Source: M55B112 sp964539395
GTDB taxonomy: Bacteria > Bacteroidota > Bacteroidia > Bacteroidales > GCA-2748055
Assembly (NCBI GenBank): GCA_964539395.1
Contig: CAZIIU010000023.1
Coordinates: forward strand, 1 to 48,076
Reading direction: 5' to 3'
Length of the DNA stretch: 48,076 nucleotides
A program made the position numbers and the translations under genes. Below are positions 8,374 to 17,618 of the stretch, piece by piece; the stretch's first letter is position 1, and every line of letters begins with the position of its first letter. The notes below the pieces were generated by a model. The model searched no databases. It worked only from the letters and a program-made list of their open reading frames with translations, and had not been told where the DNA came from.

Positions 8374-9477
8374 CTATTTCTTCACTATAATTTCACCATT
8401 GGTTATCTGGAAAACCCGGTGGTCGGCAGGTATCTCCCTAAGAATAGAGCTCATTCGCTCCTCATTCGTATCGGTAATAAATATTTGTCCGAAGTGATTT
8501 TCGGCCACAAGCTGAATGATCTGCCTGACCCTAAAAGCATCAAACTTATCGAATACATCATCCAGCAGAAGTAAAGGTGTATTGTCCATCGTCTCTTTCA
8601 TAAACTCAAATTCAGCGAGTTTGAGTGCAACCAGGTAAGTTTTCTGTTGTCCCTGTGATCCTGTCTTTTTCAGGGTGTATCCACCAAGTTCCATATTGAT
8701 ATCATCTTTATGAATACCCACAGTTGTATACTGGACCATGCGATCTTTTTGCATTGACGCATTCAATGCATCTTCAAAATCCTGTTCCATTAACTGCGAA
8801 GTATAGTTCAATGAAACCTTCTCCTTGTTTCCTGAAACATGCTGGTAAAATTTCTGAAAGATTGGGTTTAATTTATCCGTAAAGTCCTTTCTTGCAGTGA
8901 AAACCGGCTGTCCGTACTGCACCAGTTGTGAGTTCAATACATCCAGTACATCCCTGGCATTCGAGTTGAAGTAATTCTCCTTCAGCAATTTATTGCGTTG
9001 TACGAGAATCCGGTTGTAAGAAATCACATTTTCAAGGTATAATCGGTCGTACTGTCCAATTACACCGTTCATGAGTCTTCTGCGCTCTTCACTACCTCCC
9101 TGTATCAGAATAGAGTCGGCTGGTGAAATCATCACCAGGGGAATGAGGCCGATATGCTCAGCGAGCCGCCTATAATCCTTCCTGTTCCTGCTAAACTGTT
9201 TCTTTTTTTCCCTTCGGAGTGCACAATAGATGGCCTCCTCCTTCTCCTTCCGGAAAAAAACACCCTGAATAACAGAAAATTCCTGATCGTGCCTGATGTT
9301 TTGCGTATCAACAGGATTAAGATTGCTTTTACACAGTGCCAGGTAGTGAATGGCATCAAGCAGGTTGGTCTTACCCACACCATTCTCCCCTACAAAACAG
9401 TTGATCTTCGGACTTAGCTCCAGGTCAGCCTGTTCATAGTTCTTAAAATTGATCACTGAAAGTGTTGACAGATACAT
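8374..9477 (-). CDS. recF: DNA replication and repair protein RecF
   Basis: RecF is an SMC-like ATPase that helps load RecA at single-strand gaps with RecO and RecR. The 367-residue protein carries Walker A GENGVGKTN at residues 30-38, an ABC-type signature GSQGQQKTYL near residue 280, and Walker B LLLLDDVFDKFD near 315. The N-terminal YLSTLSVINFKNY is the typical RecF beginning. I start at the ATG at 9477, because a longer TTG-initiated reading adds 20 residues foreign to the family and runs through a promoter-like TACATTTG. It is followed by the dciA-like gene in a likely operon. Confidence 0.94.
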   Translation of the reverse strand: MYLSTLSVINFKNYEQADLELSPKINCFVGENGVGKTNLLDAIHYLALCKSNLNPVDTQNIRHDQEFSVIQGVFFRKEKEEAIYCALRREKKKQFSRNRKDYRRLAEHIGLIPLVMISPADSILIQGGSEERRRLMNGVIGQYDRLYLENVISYNRILVQRNKLLKENYFNSNARDVLDVLNSQLVQYGQPVFTARKDFTDKLNPIFQKFYQHVSGNKEKVSLNYTSQLMEQDFEDALNASMQKDRMVQYTTVGIHKDDINMELGGYTLKKTGSQGQQKTYLVALKLAEFEFMKETMDNTPLLLLDDVFDKFDAFRVRQIIQLVAENHFGQIFITDTNEERMSSILREIPADHRVFQITNGEIIVKK

Positions 9478-9494
9478 AATAAACAATCTGGAAA

Positions 9495-9502
9495 CAAATG
9501 TA
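9495..9502 (-). promoter_or_regulatory. Candidate -7 element of recF
   Basis: The minus strand reads TACATTTG, an exact TAnnTTTG match, 17 bases before the recF ATG. It supports the shorter RecF start and implies a very short leader. The -33 region has no clear TTTG. Confidence 0.5.
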
Positions 9503-9587
9503 CAGCATATTGCATGAAAAAGCATACAGCGAAGCAACTATCCATTAACTTTTTTCTATCTATGAAAGCAAATTAGGGAAAAACCAT

Positions 9588-9595
9588 TACATTTG
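9588..9595 (+). promoter_or_regulatory. Candidate -7 element of the TPR protein gene
   Basis: TACATTTG matches TAnnTTTG on the plus strand, 35 bases before the ATG at 9631. With the recF element it forms a pair of divergent promoters about 85 bp apart. Confidence 0.5.
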
Positions 9596-9630
9596 CGATG
9601 TTTAAAAAAAATGTTAATTAAGCGCTAAAA

Positions 9631-10329
9631 ATGGTCAGCAAAAAGAAACCGGATCAGGGAGATAAAAATCTTGGAAATATCGAATCTGCGCTTTCGCGCA
9701 CTGAGTTATTTATTGAGGATAACCAAAAGTTGCTCATTAATTTACTTCTTGTAGTATTGGGGATAGCCCTGCTGATTATTGCAGGAAACAGATATATACT
9801 GCAGCCGAGAAACCAGGCTGCTGCCTCAAGCATGTATATGGCTGAGCGCTATTTTGAACGCGACTCTTTTAATTTGGCACTAAATGGTTATGGAACATTT
9901 CCGGGTTTTCTGGATATTATAGATGAGTATTCATTTACAAAGTCGGCAAAGCTTGCAAAATACTATACAGGCGTTTGTTACCTTGAGCTGGGCGATTTTG
10001 AAGCAGCTATTGATTACCTGTCAGATTTCAGGACAAGTGACATGATGACCGGTGCTGCTGCGATGAGTGCTCTTGGGGATGCTTACAGTGAGCTTCGGGA
10101 ATATGAAAAGGCTGCCAGCATCTATCTCAGGGCTGCAAAGCAATATGAGAACAGTTTTACTTCACCCATTCTCTTAAAAAAGGCCGGCATTGTATTTGAA
10201 GAGATAGGAACCCTGAACAGTGCCCTTGAGGTCTATCAACGCATCAGCCGCCAATATCCCGAATCGAATGAGGGAAGAGAGATCAGTAAATACATTGGAC
10301 GCGTCGAAGCACAACTCGATACTTTCTGA
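9631..10329 (+). CDS. Membrane-anchored tetratricopeptide-repeat protein (YfgM/TPR_21-like)
   Basis: The 232-residue protein has a short charged cytoplasmic N-terminus, one transmembrane helix (LLINLLLVVLGIALLIIAG, about residues 34-52), and a periplasmic part with at least three TPR units (AKYYTGVCYLELGDFEAAIDY, ALGDAYSELREYEKAASIYL, AGIVFEEIGTLNSALEVYQ, about residues 110-220). This architecture resembles YfgM/TPR_21 proteins, which work around the Sec translocon, but no specific function can be read here. It precedes ribH on the same strand by 84 bp, a neighbourhood common in Bacteroidota. Confidence 0.82.
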   Translation: MVSKKKPDQGDKNLGNIESALSRTELFIEDNQKLLINLLLVVLGIALLIIAGNRYILQPRNQAAASSMYMAERYFERDSFNLALNGYGTFPGFLDIIDEYSFTKSAKLAKYYTGVCYLELGDFEAAIDYLSDFRTSDMMTGAAAMSALGDAYSELREYEKAASIYLRAAKQYENSFTSPILLKKAGIVFEEIGTLNSALEVYQRISRQYPESNEGREISKYIGRVEAQLDTF

Positions 10330-10413
10330 CCGAAACATAGCATTCTTTGTTTAACGGAGCCGGCAGATATTATTGGTTCTTTTTTCAGACTTTCACCTTA
10401 AAACATACTGATC

Positions 10414-10902
10414 ATGGCAACCAGCTTCAAGAATCTATCGAAATATGATCCTGAAAAAGTTCCGGATGCTTCAGGAATGAAATTCGGAATTGTAGTATCA
10501 GAATGGAACGAGGAGGTCACCGCAGCCCTTGCAGAGGGCGCAATGCAAACCCTGAAAAAGCATGGGTGTCCGGAAGCAAATATACATGTGCTCACTGTTC
10601 CCGGCAGTTTTGAGCTCATCTACGGATCAAGGTTGGCTGCAGAGAAATATGCTTTGGATGCAGTAATTGCCCTGGGTTGTGTTATACAGGGTGAGACAAG
10701 GCATTTCGATTTTATCTGCCAGGGAGTGACACATGGAATCGCCGAGCTGAATCTTGAGTATGACATCCCATTTATCTTTGGAGTACTTACCACAAAAAAC
10801 CAGCAGCAGGCAAGAGAGCGATCAGGCGGAAAGCACGGGAACAAAGGTGACGAAGCTGCCATTACAGCTATCAAAATGGTAGGACTGAAATCCGTCAAAT
10901 GA
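10414..10902 (+). CDS. ribH: 6,7-dimethyl-8-ribityllumazine synthase
   Basis: Lumazine synthase condenses 5-amino-6-ribitylaminouracil with 3,4-dihydroxy-2-butanone 4-phosphate, the penultimate step of riboflavin synthesis. Landmarks in the 162-residue protein are SEWNEEVT near residue 30 (substrate-binding Trp), VPGSFELIYG near 67, ALGCVIQGETRHFDFI near 90 with the catalytic His, and IFGVLTTKNQQQA near 122. The rest of the riboflavin pathway is not in the window. There is no FMN-riboswitch-sized leader in the 84 bp before it. Confidence 0.96.
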   Translation: MATSFKNLSKYDPEKVPDASGMKFGIVVSEWNEEVTAALAEGAMQTLKKHGCPEANIHVLTVPGSFELIYGSRLAAEKYALDAVIALGCVIQGETRHFDFICQGVTHGIAELNLEYDIPFIFGVLTTKNQQQARERSGGKHGNKGDEAAITAIKMVGLKSVK

Positions 10903-11006
10903 TACTTTGTATAACCACTGTATTGATGTAATGAGAAATCGTCCTTCCGTTCAGCAACAATTTCAGTTGCCTGGCTGCAATCCGGAATTACAATAACATA
11001 TCGTTG

Positions 11007-12917
11007 CTATTTTTTCCGGTTGCCCCTCGCTGTCGGCTTGCTTTTTTGAGAGCCCCTGCTTTTTTGCATTTGTTGCTGCTGCTTTGTCATTTCCTCCAGT
11101 CGTGCCTGCCATTTTGACTTCTTCTTAGGTTTTGCCTTACGGGCATTGATCTTCCGCAAAATGGCATCCTCATCCGTAAATTTCTTAAAAACAAAGTTTT
11201 GTCCCAGCGTGATCACGTTCGCCAGGAAATAGTAATAGGTCAGCGCTGCAGAAAAACTATTCAGGAACAGCATGAACATCACCGGCATAATGTACATCAT
11301 GGTCTTCATACCTGGCATCGCATTTGATGTAGACATCTGGTTGTTGATCTTCATGCTAAGAATCGTTGTTACCGTCATCAGAATTGTAAAAAGACTTACA
11401 TGGTCACCATACATAGGTATGGTAAAGGGCAGGTCAAGTATACTGTCATAGGTTGACAGATCATCTGCCCAGAGGAAGCTTTCGCCGCGCAGCTCAATGG
11501 ATGTCGGAAAAAACCGGAACATGGCATAGAGGATTGGCATCTGCAATAACATAGGAAGGCACCCACCCAGGGGATTTGCCCCGGCCCGTTTGTAGAGGTC
11601 CATCGTAGCCTGCTGCTTCTTCATGGCGTCCTCTTTTTTCGGGTACTTCTCATTAATCTCATCTACCTGAGGTTTAAGCACCCTCATCACGGCCTGCGAC
11701 TTATACGATTTGTACGTTAGTGGGAAGAGGGCCGTTTTCAGGATCAGTGTAAGGAGAAGGATAATAATCCCAAAATTGGAGATGGAGCGATTAAGCCAGT
11801 TAAATATCGGGATTATAACATACTCATTCAACCATCTGATAATTGATCCACCGACGGTTACCAGGTTTTTCAGTTTCCAATCCTCATACTTTTTCAGTGT
11901 TGTATAATGATTCGGACCAAAATAAAAAGCCATCGGCATGGTCTGGTCACTCATCCTGGCGTAGGGCAAATCCACTTCACTGGAGAAATGCCTGATAAAC
12001 TCTCCTGGCTCTTCAAACCTTTCGTTCATCATATAGGCACTTGTTAAGTAATCCTTTGCAATAAATACAGTAGAAAAGAACTGGTGTTTATATGCGATCC
12101 ATTCAAGTTGGGTAACGGCAGTCTCCTCCTGGATTGATTTTTTAGATCGCATACTAAATTTCTCAATATCCCCTTGCTTATACCTGTAATACAAGGTTGT
12201 ATAGTTATTCTCATTCTGAAAGCCCTTTTCTGTTGAGGGAAAGTAGATCTCATACAGGTAGGTCATATTATCGGTCCGAAACTGCTCAAGGCCTTTCAAC
12301 CTGATATCGAAATCGATCATATATTTACCCGGATACATGGTATAGGTATACTCAATAAAGGCCTTTTCGGTGATATCGAGCCGCATTGTAAGGCTCTGCT
12401 CAGCTTCATTCGCCTTCAGATGCTGCTTATCCGTTCCGGGAACAAAATAAAGATCGCCTGTATTAATGCGCCTGTTATCGGCGAAAAACTGCAGATCGAA
12501 CCTGGAGGAGTCGCCATCAAAAAGCACGACCGGCCTTCCATCGTAAGTTGAATACTCCTTGAGGGTTGCAGTATAGGGTCGTCCTCCACGTGTGGAAAAC
12601 TCAAGCTTTAGCAATTCATTCTCCAGGGTGATAAATTCCTCATCACCTGATAGTCCGCTTGTGAAAACACCATAATTCCTTTGCTGGATCATCCTGTCGA
12701 CAGAATCACTGTTTGCCCCGGGAGGTATATCAGCTGACTGCTCATTTAAAACGCTGTTCTGCTGTTGCTCGAGTTGCCTCTGCCGCTCCACTCTGGCAAT
12801 GGAATCGCTATGGCGAATTGCCTCCATCTGTGCATCACGAGCAGGCTTCGTAAAAATACTGTAACCTATCAATATGAGACCGATCAGCACTATACCAATG
12901 ATCGAATTCCTGTCCAT
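11007..12917 (-). CDS. yidC: Membrane protein insertase YidC
   Basis: YidC inserts and folds inner-membrane proteins alone or with SecYEG. The 636-residue protein has an N-terminal helix (IIGIVLIGLILIGYSIF), a large periplasmic domain (about residues 60-350) as in Gram-negative YidC, and the conserved five-helix core. The core starts near residue 370 with LILKTALFPLTYKSYKSQ, continues with an amphipathic loop carrying the conserved basic stretch, and GANPLGGCLPMLLQMPI. It ends in a very basic, Gln/Lys-rich cytoplasmic tail, which in other YidC proteins contacts ribosomes. It lies 94 bp downstream of pyrG on the same strand, a common Bacteroidota arrangement. Confidence 0.96.
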   Translation of the reverse strand: MDRNSIIGIVLIGLILIGYSIFTKPARDAQMEAIRHSDSIARVERQRQLEQQQNSVLNEQSADIPPGANSDSVDRMIQQRNYGVFTSGLSGDEEFITLENELLKLEFSTRGGRPYTATLKEYSTYDGRPVVLFDGDSSRFDLQFFADNRRINTGDLYFVPGTDKQHLKANEAEQSLTMRLDITEKAFIEYTYTMYPGKYMIDFDIRLKGLEQFRTDNMTYLYEIYFPSTEKGFQNENNYTTLYYRYKQGDIEKFSMRSKKSIQEETAVTQLEWIAYKHQFFSTVFIAKDYLTSAYMMNERFEEPGEFIRHFSSEVDLPYARMSDQTMPMAFYFGPNHYTTLKKYEDWKLKNLVTVGGSIIRWLNEYVIIPIFNWLNRSISNFGIIILLLTLILKTALFPLTYKSYKSQAVMRVLKPQVDEINEKYPKKEDAMKKQQATMDLYKRAGANPLGGCLPMLLQMPILYAMFRFFPTSIELRGESFLWADDLSTYDSILDLPFTIPMYGDHVSLFTILMTVTTILSMKINNQMSTSNAMPGMKTMMYIMPVMFMLFLNSFSAALTYYYFLANVITLGQNFVFKKFTDEDAILRKINARKAKPKKKSKWQARLEEMTKQQQQMQKSRGSQKSKPTARGNRKK

Positions 12918-13011
12918 TATGAAATCTTTTGAATTGCAGCCACAAAAGTAATGTTTTAGCTGAAATATTGTGGTAAAAAACTCAAAGTCTGAAGAATTAT
13001 AAAGTTAAGCT

Positions 13012-14637
13012 TCAATTTCCCGTATCCTTCCCGGCATGTCTTGAGGCTGCCTTAATAAAGCTAACAAACAGTGGATGAGGGTTCAACACGGTACTTTGGT
13101 ATTCAGGATGAAATTGGGTACCCAAAAACCAGGGATGATCCGACTGTTCCATTATCTCGACCAGGTTGCTTTCAGGGTTTACTCCTGCAGCGGTCATACC
13201 ATTCTGCTCAAACTCCGCCAGGAAGTCATTATTAAATTCATAACGGTGCCTGTGCCTCTCCCTGACCATTTTACTCTTATAAATCATGGCTGCTTTGGAA
13301 TTTTCAACCAGTTCACAGGCATATCCGCCGAGCCGCATCGTTCCCCCCTTTTCCGTAACACCTTTTTGTTCTTCCATCAGGTCAATCACCGGGTGCTTTG
13401 TGATGTTAGTCATCTCAGTAGAGTGTGCATCCTTATATCCCAGTACGTTTCTTGCAAACTCAATCACGGCGCACTGTAATCCAAGACAAATGCCAAAGAA
13501 AGGTATTCTGTTTTCCCTGGCATACTGAACTGACCATATCTTCCCATCGATCCCGCGATCACCAAAACCTGGAGCCACAAGTATTCCGTCAAATCCACTC
13601 AGATCCTCTTCAACAGTTTCCGGAGAGATCATTTCTGAATGAAGGCAGGTGGTGACCACCTTTACATCGTTCATGGCACCTGCATGAGTAAGTGATTCAA
13701 TGATAGATTTATACGAATCATACAGCTCAACATATTTGCCGACAAGTGCTATATTGACCTCCTCGGTGGCGTTCTTAAGTCGCTTGACAAAATCTCGCCA
13801 GGGCTTGAGTTTAATTTTTTCCTTCGGCTCAATCCCGAGCCTGTTAAGCACAGTCTTGTCCAGTTTTTCTTCATGCATCAGTAATGGCACCTCGTATATG
13901 GTAGACACATCAATTGACTGAATCACCGATTCGATATTGACGTTACAGAACAGAGCGACTTTTTTGCGGATCTCTCTTGTAAGTTCATGCTCGGTTCTCA
14001 GCACCAGAAGATCCGGTTGAATCCCGTTCTCAAGAAGCACTTTCACGGAATGCTGTGTAGGTTTGGTCTTTAGTTCACCGGACGCACTCAGGTAGGGTAC
14101 AAGCGTCAGGTGTATAATCGCGGTATTAGTATATCCGAGGTCCCATCGCAGCTGCCTTACGGCTTCGATATAGGGAAGGGATTCGATATCCCCTACTGTG
14201 CCTCCGATCTCGGTAATTATTATATCAAATACTCCACTCTTACCCAGAAGGGTAATTCTTCTTTTAATTTCATCAGTGATGTGTGGGATTACCTGCACGG
14301 TTTTTCCGAGATAATCGCCACGCCGCTCCTTGTTGATTACAGACTGATAGATCCTGCCGGTTGTAACGTTATTGGCCTGTGATGTTTGAATATCCAAAAA
14401 TCGCTCATAGTGACCGAGGTCGAGATCAGTTTCCGCACCATCGTCGGTCACATAACATTCACCATGCTCATATGGATTCAGTGTTCCGGGATCGACGTTG
14501 ATATAGGGATCGAGTTTTTGAATCGTAACTGAAAACCCGCTGGCCTGAAGCAGCCGGCCAAGTGATGCTGATATAATGCCCTTACCGAGCGAAGATGTTA
14601 CTCCACCCGTCACGAATACATACTTTGTCCTGGTCAA
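13012..14637 (-). CDS. pyrG: CTP synthase
   Basis: CTP synthase aminates UTP to CTP using glutamine. The 541-residue protein has the N-terminal synthetase domain (TGGVTSSLGKGIISASLGRL near residue 10, the ATP-binding loop) and a C-terminal class I glutamine amidotransferase domain with the nucleophile Cys in FFGICLGLQ near residue 380 and the His/Glu pair in GTQFHPEYQS near 512. The start codon is TTG: no ATG or GTG lies nearby in frame, and this start gives the standard N-terminus. A near-consensus TTACTTTG (14664-14671, minus strand) lies 27 bp upstream and could be the promoter. yidC follows. Confidence 0.96.
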   Translation of the reverse strand: MTRTKYVFVTGGVTSSLGKGIISASLGRLLQASGFSVTIQKLDPYINVDPGTLNPYEHGECYVTDDGAETDLDLGHYERFLDIQTSQANNVTTGRIYQSVINKERRGDYLGKTVQVIPHITDEIKRRITLLGKSGVFDIIITEIGGTVGDIESLPYIEAVRQLRWDLGYTNTAIIHLTLVPYLSASGELKTKPTQHSVKVLLENGIQPDLLVLRTEHELTREIRKKVALFCNVNIESVIQSIDVSTIYEVPLLMHEEKLDKTVLNRLGIEPKEKIKLKPWRDFVKRLKNATEEVNIALVGKYVELYDSYKSIIESLTHAGAMNDVKVVTTCLHSEMISPETVEEDLSGFDGILVAPGFGDRGIDGKIWSVQYARENRIPFFGICLGLQCAVIEFARNVLGYKDAHSTEMTNITKHPVIDLMEEQKGVTEKGGTMRLGGYACELVENSKAAMIYKSKMVRERHRHRYEFNNDFLAEFEQNGMTAAGVNPESNLVEIMEQSDHPWFLGTQFHPEYQSTVLNPHPLFVSFIKAASRHAGKDTGN

Positions 14638-14717
14638 TTCTACTGGAGATAAAGATTAAAGCGCAAAGTAATAAATATTATCAGACTGAAAAAAGAAATA
14701 GCAGTAAGAATTCACAA

Positions 14718-16547
14718 TTAAGTTTCATCATATTCATCAATGATCCTGATCTGTTTTTCCAGTAAAGCGATCCTTTGATGGGCATCATCGATTTTTTCAT
14801 TGAATTCATTAATAGTTTCTTCTGCACTTTCGGTTTGCTTAAAGAAACCGATATTATTCTCCCAAACACTTATATCATTTTTCAACTGTTGCAGTTTACT
14901 CATCACTTTATCTCTTTCGAAATGTAGTTTTTTATCACTTCTAGGTCCAACCGCAATTGCAGCAATTTTCATCCTGTACCGGATCAGCGCCTTGGTTTGC
15001 TTGTCAACCTCCAGCCTGCCAGCCAGCCTGTTCAGGGCATCCCGAAAATCATCCCTGATCCTGTCCTTTTCATCCACCGGTACAAATCCTATCTCGTTAT
15101 ATTTTGCCTGGAATTCAGATGACAGGGCCATTAATTCTTTAGGATCCTCCGGTGGTTCTGTTTCGTTCACCTCCTTGATCAGCACCTCTTTTGCCTTAAG
15201 ATTTTCGGCATACGATTCACCCTCACCACCATAAAACTCAGATTTATTATTAAAAAAATGGTCGCATGCTGCCCTGAATTTGTGCCAGAGCCTGTCGGAT
15301 TCCCGCTTTGGTAAAGGGCCTGACTCCTTCCACTGCTTTTGCAACTCTATCAGCTTATCGGTAGTTTGCTTCCAATCTGTACTGTCCTTCAGCGATTCGG
15401 CAGTCGCAACGATCTCTTTTTTAATCTGAATGATCTCCTTTTGCTGCTCAAGTGATTCGGCATAATAATCTGCCTTCTTTTTAAAAAAGGCATCACATGC
15501 CTTCCGGAAACGCGCATATATCCTATTATTCTCTTTTTTAGGAGCATAGCCGATCGACTTCCAGTCCTTTTGAAGTTTCAGCAACTCCCTGGTTTTGTCA
15601 ACCCATTCCTTATGAGTTGTCAAATCAAGTGCTGCAAGATTTTCGGCCTCATCGCACAATTTACTTTTAAGTTCGAGGTTTTCGACCAGGTTATCCTTTA
15701 ATTCAGACTGATAAGCCTGGTGGGCCCTGTTGATAACCGACGTTGCTTTCCGAAACCTTTCCCAGAGTGCGTCTTTATCCTCCCTGGTTACAGGACCGAT
15801 TTCTCTCCACTGGGAATGATACGTCTGTAGGATTTTAAATGCTTTTACAATATTCTTTTCATTGGCAAGCGCTTCAGCTTTTTCACATAATTCAGTCTTT
15901 TTTTCAGTATTTTTCTTGAGGTCAAGTTCCTTCAGTTCTTTGCTGATATTTACAAAGTCGTTAAACTTATCGACAAAAAAATTGTAGGAGTTCCAGAGGT
16001 CACGTACGTCTTGCCTGGGTACTATTCCAATATTAAACCATCGCTTTTGAAGTTGTTTAAATTTGCGAAAAGTCTGGTCAAAACCCTCGGGTTTCTCCAT
16101 CAGCAACCTGAATTCTTCCAAAATCTCCTTCTTGGCAGCGAGATTCGACTCCTTTGCATCCTCCATCTTCTTACCAAAGTCAGTCTTCAGGGTTTTAAAC
16201 TGGTCCATTAACTCCGCCATCTGCTTGTCTACAGGTTCTTCCGCCAGTTTATAATCCTCCTCAACTCCACCTTCGGCCAAAAAGCGCTTCTTTTTATCTA
16301 TCTGTTCCTCCTCCTGTTTCCTGGTATAGATCTCCTGAATATCTTCTACAATTGAACGTATCTCATGAAATGAATTCCTGTTCAACAGGTCGTCTACCAT
16401 TTTCACGAGATCAGGTTTGCTGAGCAATTCATATTTCACCTTCTCTTCAACACTGTCATTCGCCTTTTCGGCCGAATTTTCATTGTTCCCTTTTGCATTT
16501 TCTAACTTATCATCATGCAGTTGTTCATTCTTATCAGAATCTTTCAT
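14718..16547 (-). CDS. DUF349 domain-containing coiled-coil protein
   Basis: The 609-residue, highly charged protein consists of an acidic N-terminal segment followed by about five DUF349 repeats (residues about 120-520). Each carries a variant of the pattern LQKxWxxIGxVPRxxxxxLWxxF, for example RWFNIGIVPR, QWREIGPVTR, DWKSIGYAPK and QWKESGPLPK. The C-terminal 80 residues are predicted coiled coil. Proteins of this kind are found across Bacteroidota; their biochemical function is not established. I start at the ATG at 16547; an upstream TTG adds 11 residues. No signal peptide is present, so it should be cytoplasmic. Confidence 0.85.
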   Translation of the reverse strand: MKDSDKNEQLHDDKLENAKGNNENSAEKANDSVEEKVKYELLSKPDLVKMVDDLLNRNSFHEIRSIVEDIQEIYTRKQEEEQIDKKKRFLAEGGVEEDYKLAEEPVDKQMAELMDQFKTLKTDFGKKMEDAKESNLAAKKEILEEFRLLMEKPEGFDQTFRKFKQLQKRWFNIGIVPRQDVRDLWNSYNFFVDKFNDFVNISKELKELDLKKNTEKKTELCEKAEALANEKNIVKAFKILQTYHSQWREIGPVTREDKDALWERFRKATSVINRAHQAYQSELKDNLVENLELKSKLCDEAENLAALDLTTHKEWVDKTRELLKLQKDWKSIGYAPKKENNRIYARFRKACDAFFKKKADYYAESLEQQKEIIQIKKEIVATAESLKDSTDWKQTTDKLIELQKQWKESGPLPKRESDRLWHKFRAACDHFFNNKSEFYGGEGESYAENLKAKEVLIKEVNETEPPEDPKELMALSSEFQAKYNEIGFVPVDEKDRIRDDFRDALNRLAGRLEVDKQTKALIRYRMKIAAIAVGPRSDKKLHFERDKVMSKLQQLKNDISVWENNIGFFKQTESAEETINEFNEKIDDAHQRIALLEKQIRIIDEYDET

Positions 16548-16740
16548 AGAACCAGAGGATTTACAGAACTTTGAATCCAAGATACAGATTTAAATATTAA
16601 ATCCAATTAAATTGCGCAAAAACTGTTCCAAAAATGTATCCGTAAATTCTATTCTTGATCGTTTTAAGTCATTCAATCAAAGAATATCAGTTATTTTAAA
16701 AGCTCGTTTCCTGATCCTGGTACAATGATTCATCCATTCT

Positions 16741-16854
16741 GGTTGAACTCACTGATTAATTAGAACCATTGTCAGTAAAGCCCTTTCTCAGTATTAGGGT
16801 TGAACTCACTGATTAATTAGAACCATTGTCAGTAAAGCCCTTTCTTAAGATTAG
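16741..16854 (+). repeat. Tandem duplication of a 57-bp unit upstream of trmD
   Basis: Two copies of a 57-bp unit stand head to tail (16741-16797 and 16798-16854), starting GGTTGAACTCACTGATTAAT, and a third begins with GGTTG before the similarity ends. The copies differ only near the end, where CTCAGTATTAG becomes CTTAAGATTAG. Each unit contains ACTGA and TCAGT 16 bases apart, able to form a small stem. The rest of the 387-bp gap between the DUF349 gene and trmD shows no gene. Confidence 0.9.
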
Positions 16855-16934
16855 GGTTGCACCCGTTAGCCTGACGGATCATTTTGCCCGATGATGAAAC
16901 AACTGTTCTCTGGAATATTGACTATTTTTACCCC

Positions 16935-17618
16935 ATGATAAGAATTGATATACTCACTGTTTTACCTGAGCTGCTTGATGGGCCATTGAATCACTCTATA
17001 GTCAGACGTGCACGCGACAGAGGACTTGTGGAGATCGCGGTCCATCATCTGCGGGATTATTCAGATGACAGGCACAGGAAAGTAGATGATTATCCGTTCG
17101 GCGGTGAGGCTGGCATGGTATTATCCGTTCAACCTGTTGAAAGGGCCATACAAAAACTTACCTCGGAACGGGATTACGATGAGATCATTTTCACGACACC
17201 CGATGCACCCGTATATAATCAACACAAGGCTAACCGGCTCAGCAACCTCAAGAACCTGATGATCCTTTGCGGGCACTACAAAGGTGTTGATCAGCGGATA
17301 CGTGATCATCTTGTGACAATGGAAATCTCCATAGGCGATTACGTCCTTTCAGGTGGTGAACTGGCAGCTGCGGTTATAACTGACAGTATTGTACGGCTTA
17401 TTCCGGGTGCGATATCCGATGGTAGCTCGGCACTGTCGGACTCATTTCAGGACAATCTGCTTTCACCGCCGGTATATACACGTCCGGCAGATTATAAGGG
17501 TTGGAAGGTTCCTTCGATTCTATTATCCGGACATGCGGCCAAAATCGATGAGTGGCGCTATGAACAGGCGTTGGAAAAGACAAGAAGAATACGTCCCGAC
17601 CTGCTGGAAAACGACTGA
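16935..17618 (+). CDS. trmD: tRNA (guanine-N1-)-methyltransferase
   Basis: TrmD methylates G37 of tRNAs decoding CUN, CCN and CGG codons, preventing frameshifts. The 227-residue SPOUT enzyme shows MIRIDILTVLPELL at the start, RKVDDYPFGGEAGM near residue 60 (tRNA-binding loop), the trefoil-knot SAM site LCGHYKGVDQRI near 112, and SIGDYVLSGGELAA near 132. The ATG at 16935 gives the family N-terminus; a longer frame from 16884 adds 17 unrelated residues. Its TGA stop abuts the stop of the convergent addB-like gene, the two forming the palindrome TGATCA. Confidence 0.95.
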   Translation: MIRIDILTVLPELLDGPLNHSIVRRARDRGLVEIAVHHLRDYSDDRHRKVDDYPFGGEAGMVLSVQPVERAIQKLTSERDYDEIIFTTPDAPVYNQHKANRLSNLKNLMILCGHYKGVDQRIRDHLVTMEISIGDYVLSGGELAAAVITDSIVRLIPGAISDGSSALSDSFQDNLLSPPVYTRPADYKGWKVPSILLSGHAAKIDEWRYEQALEKTRRIRPDLLEND

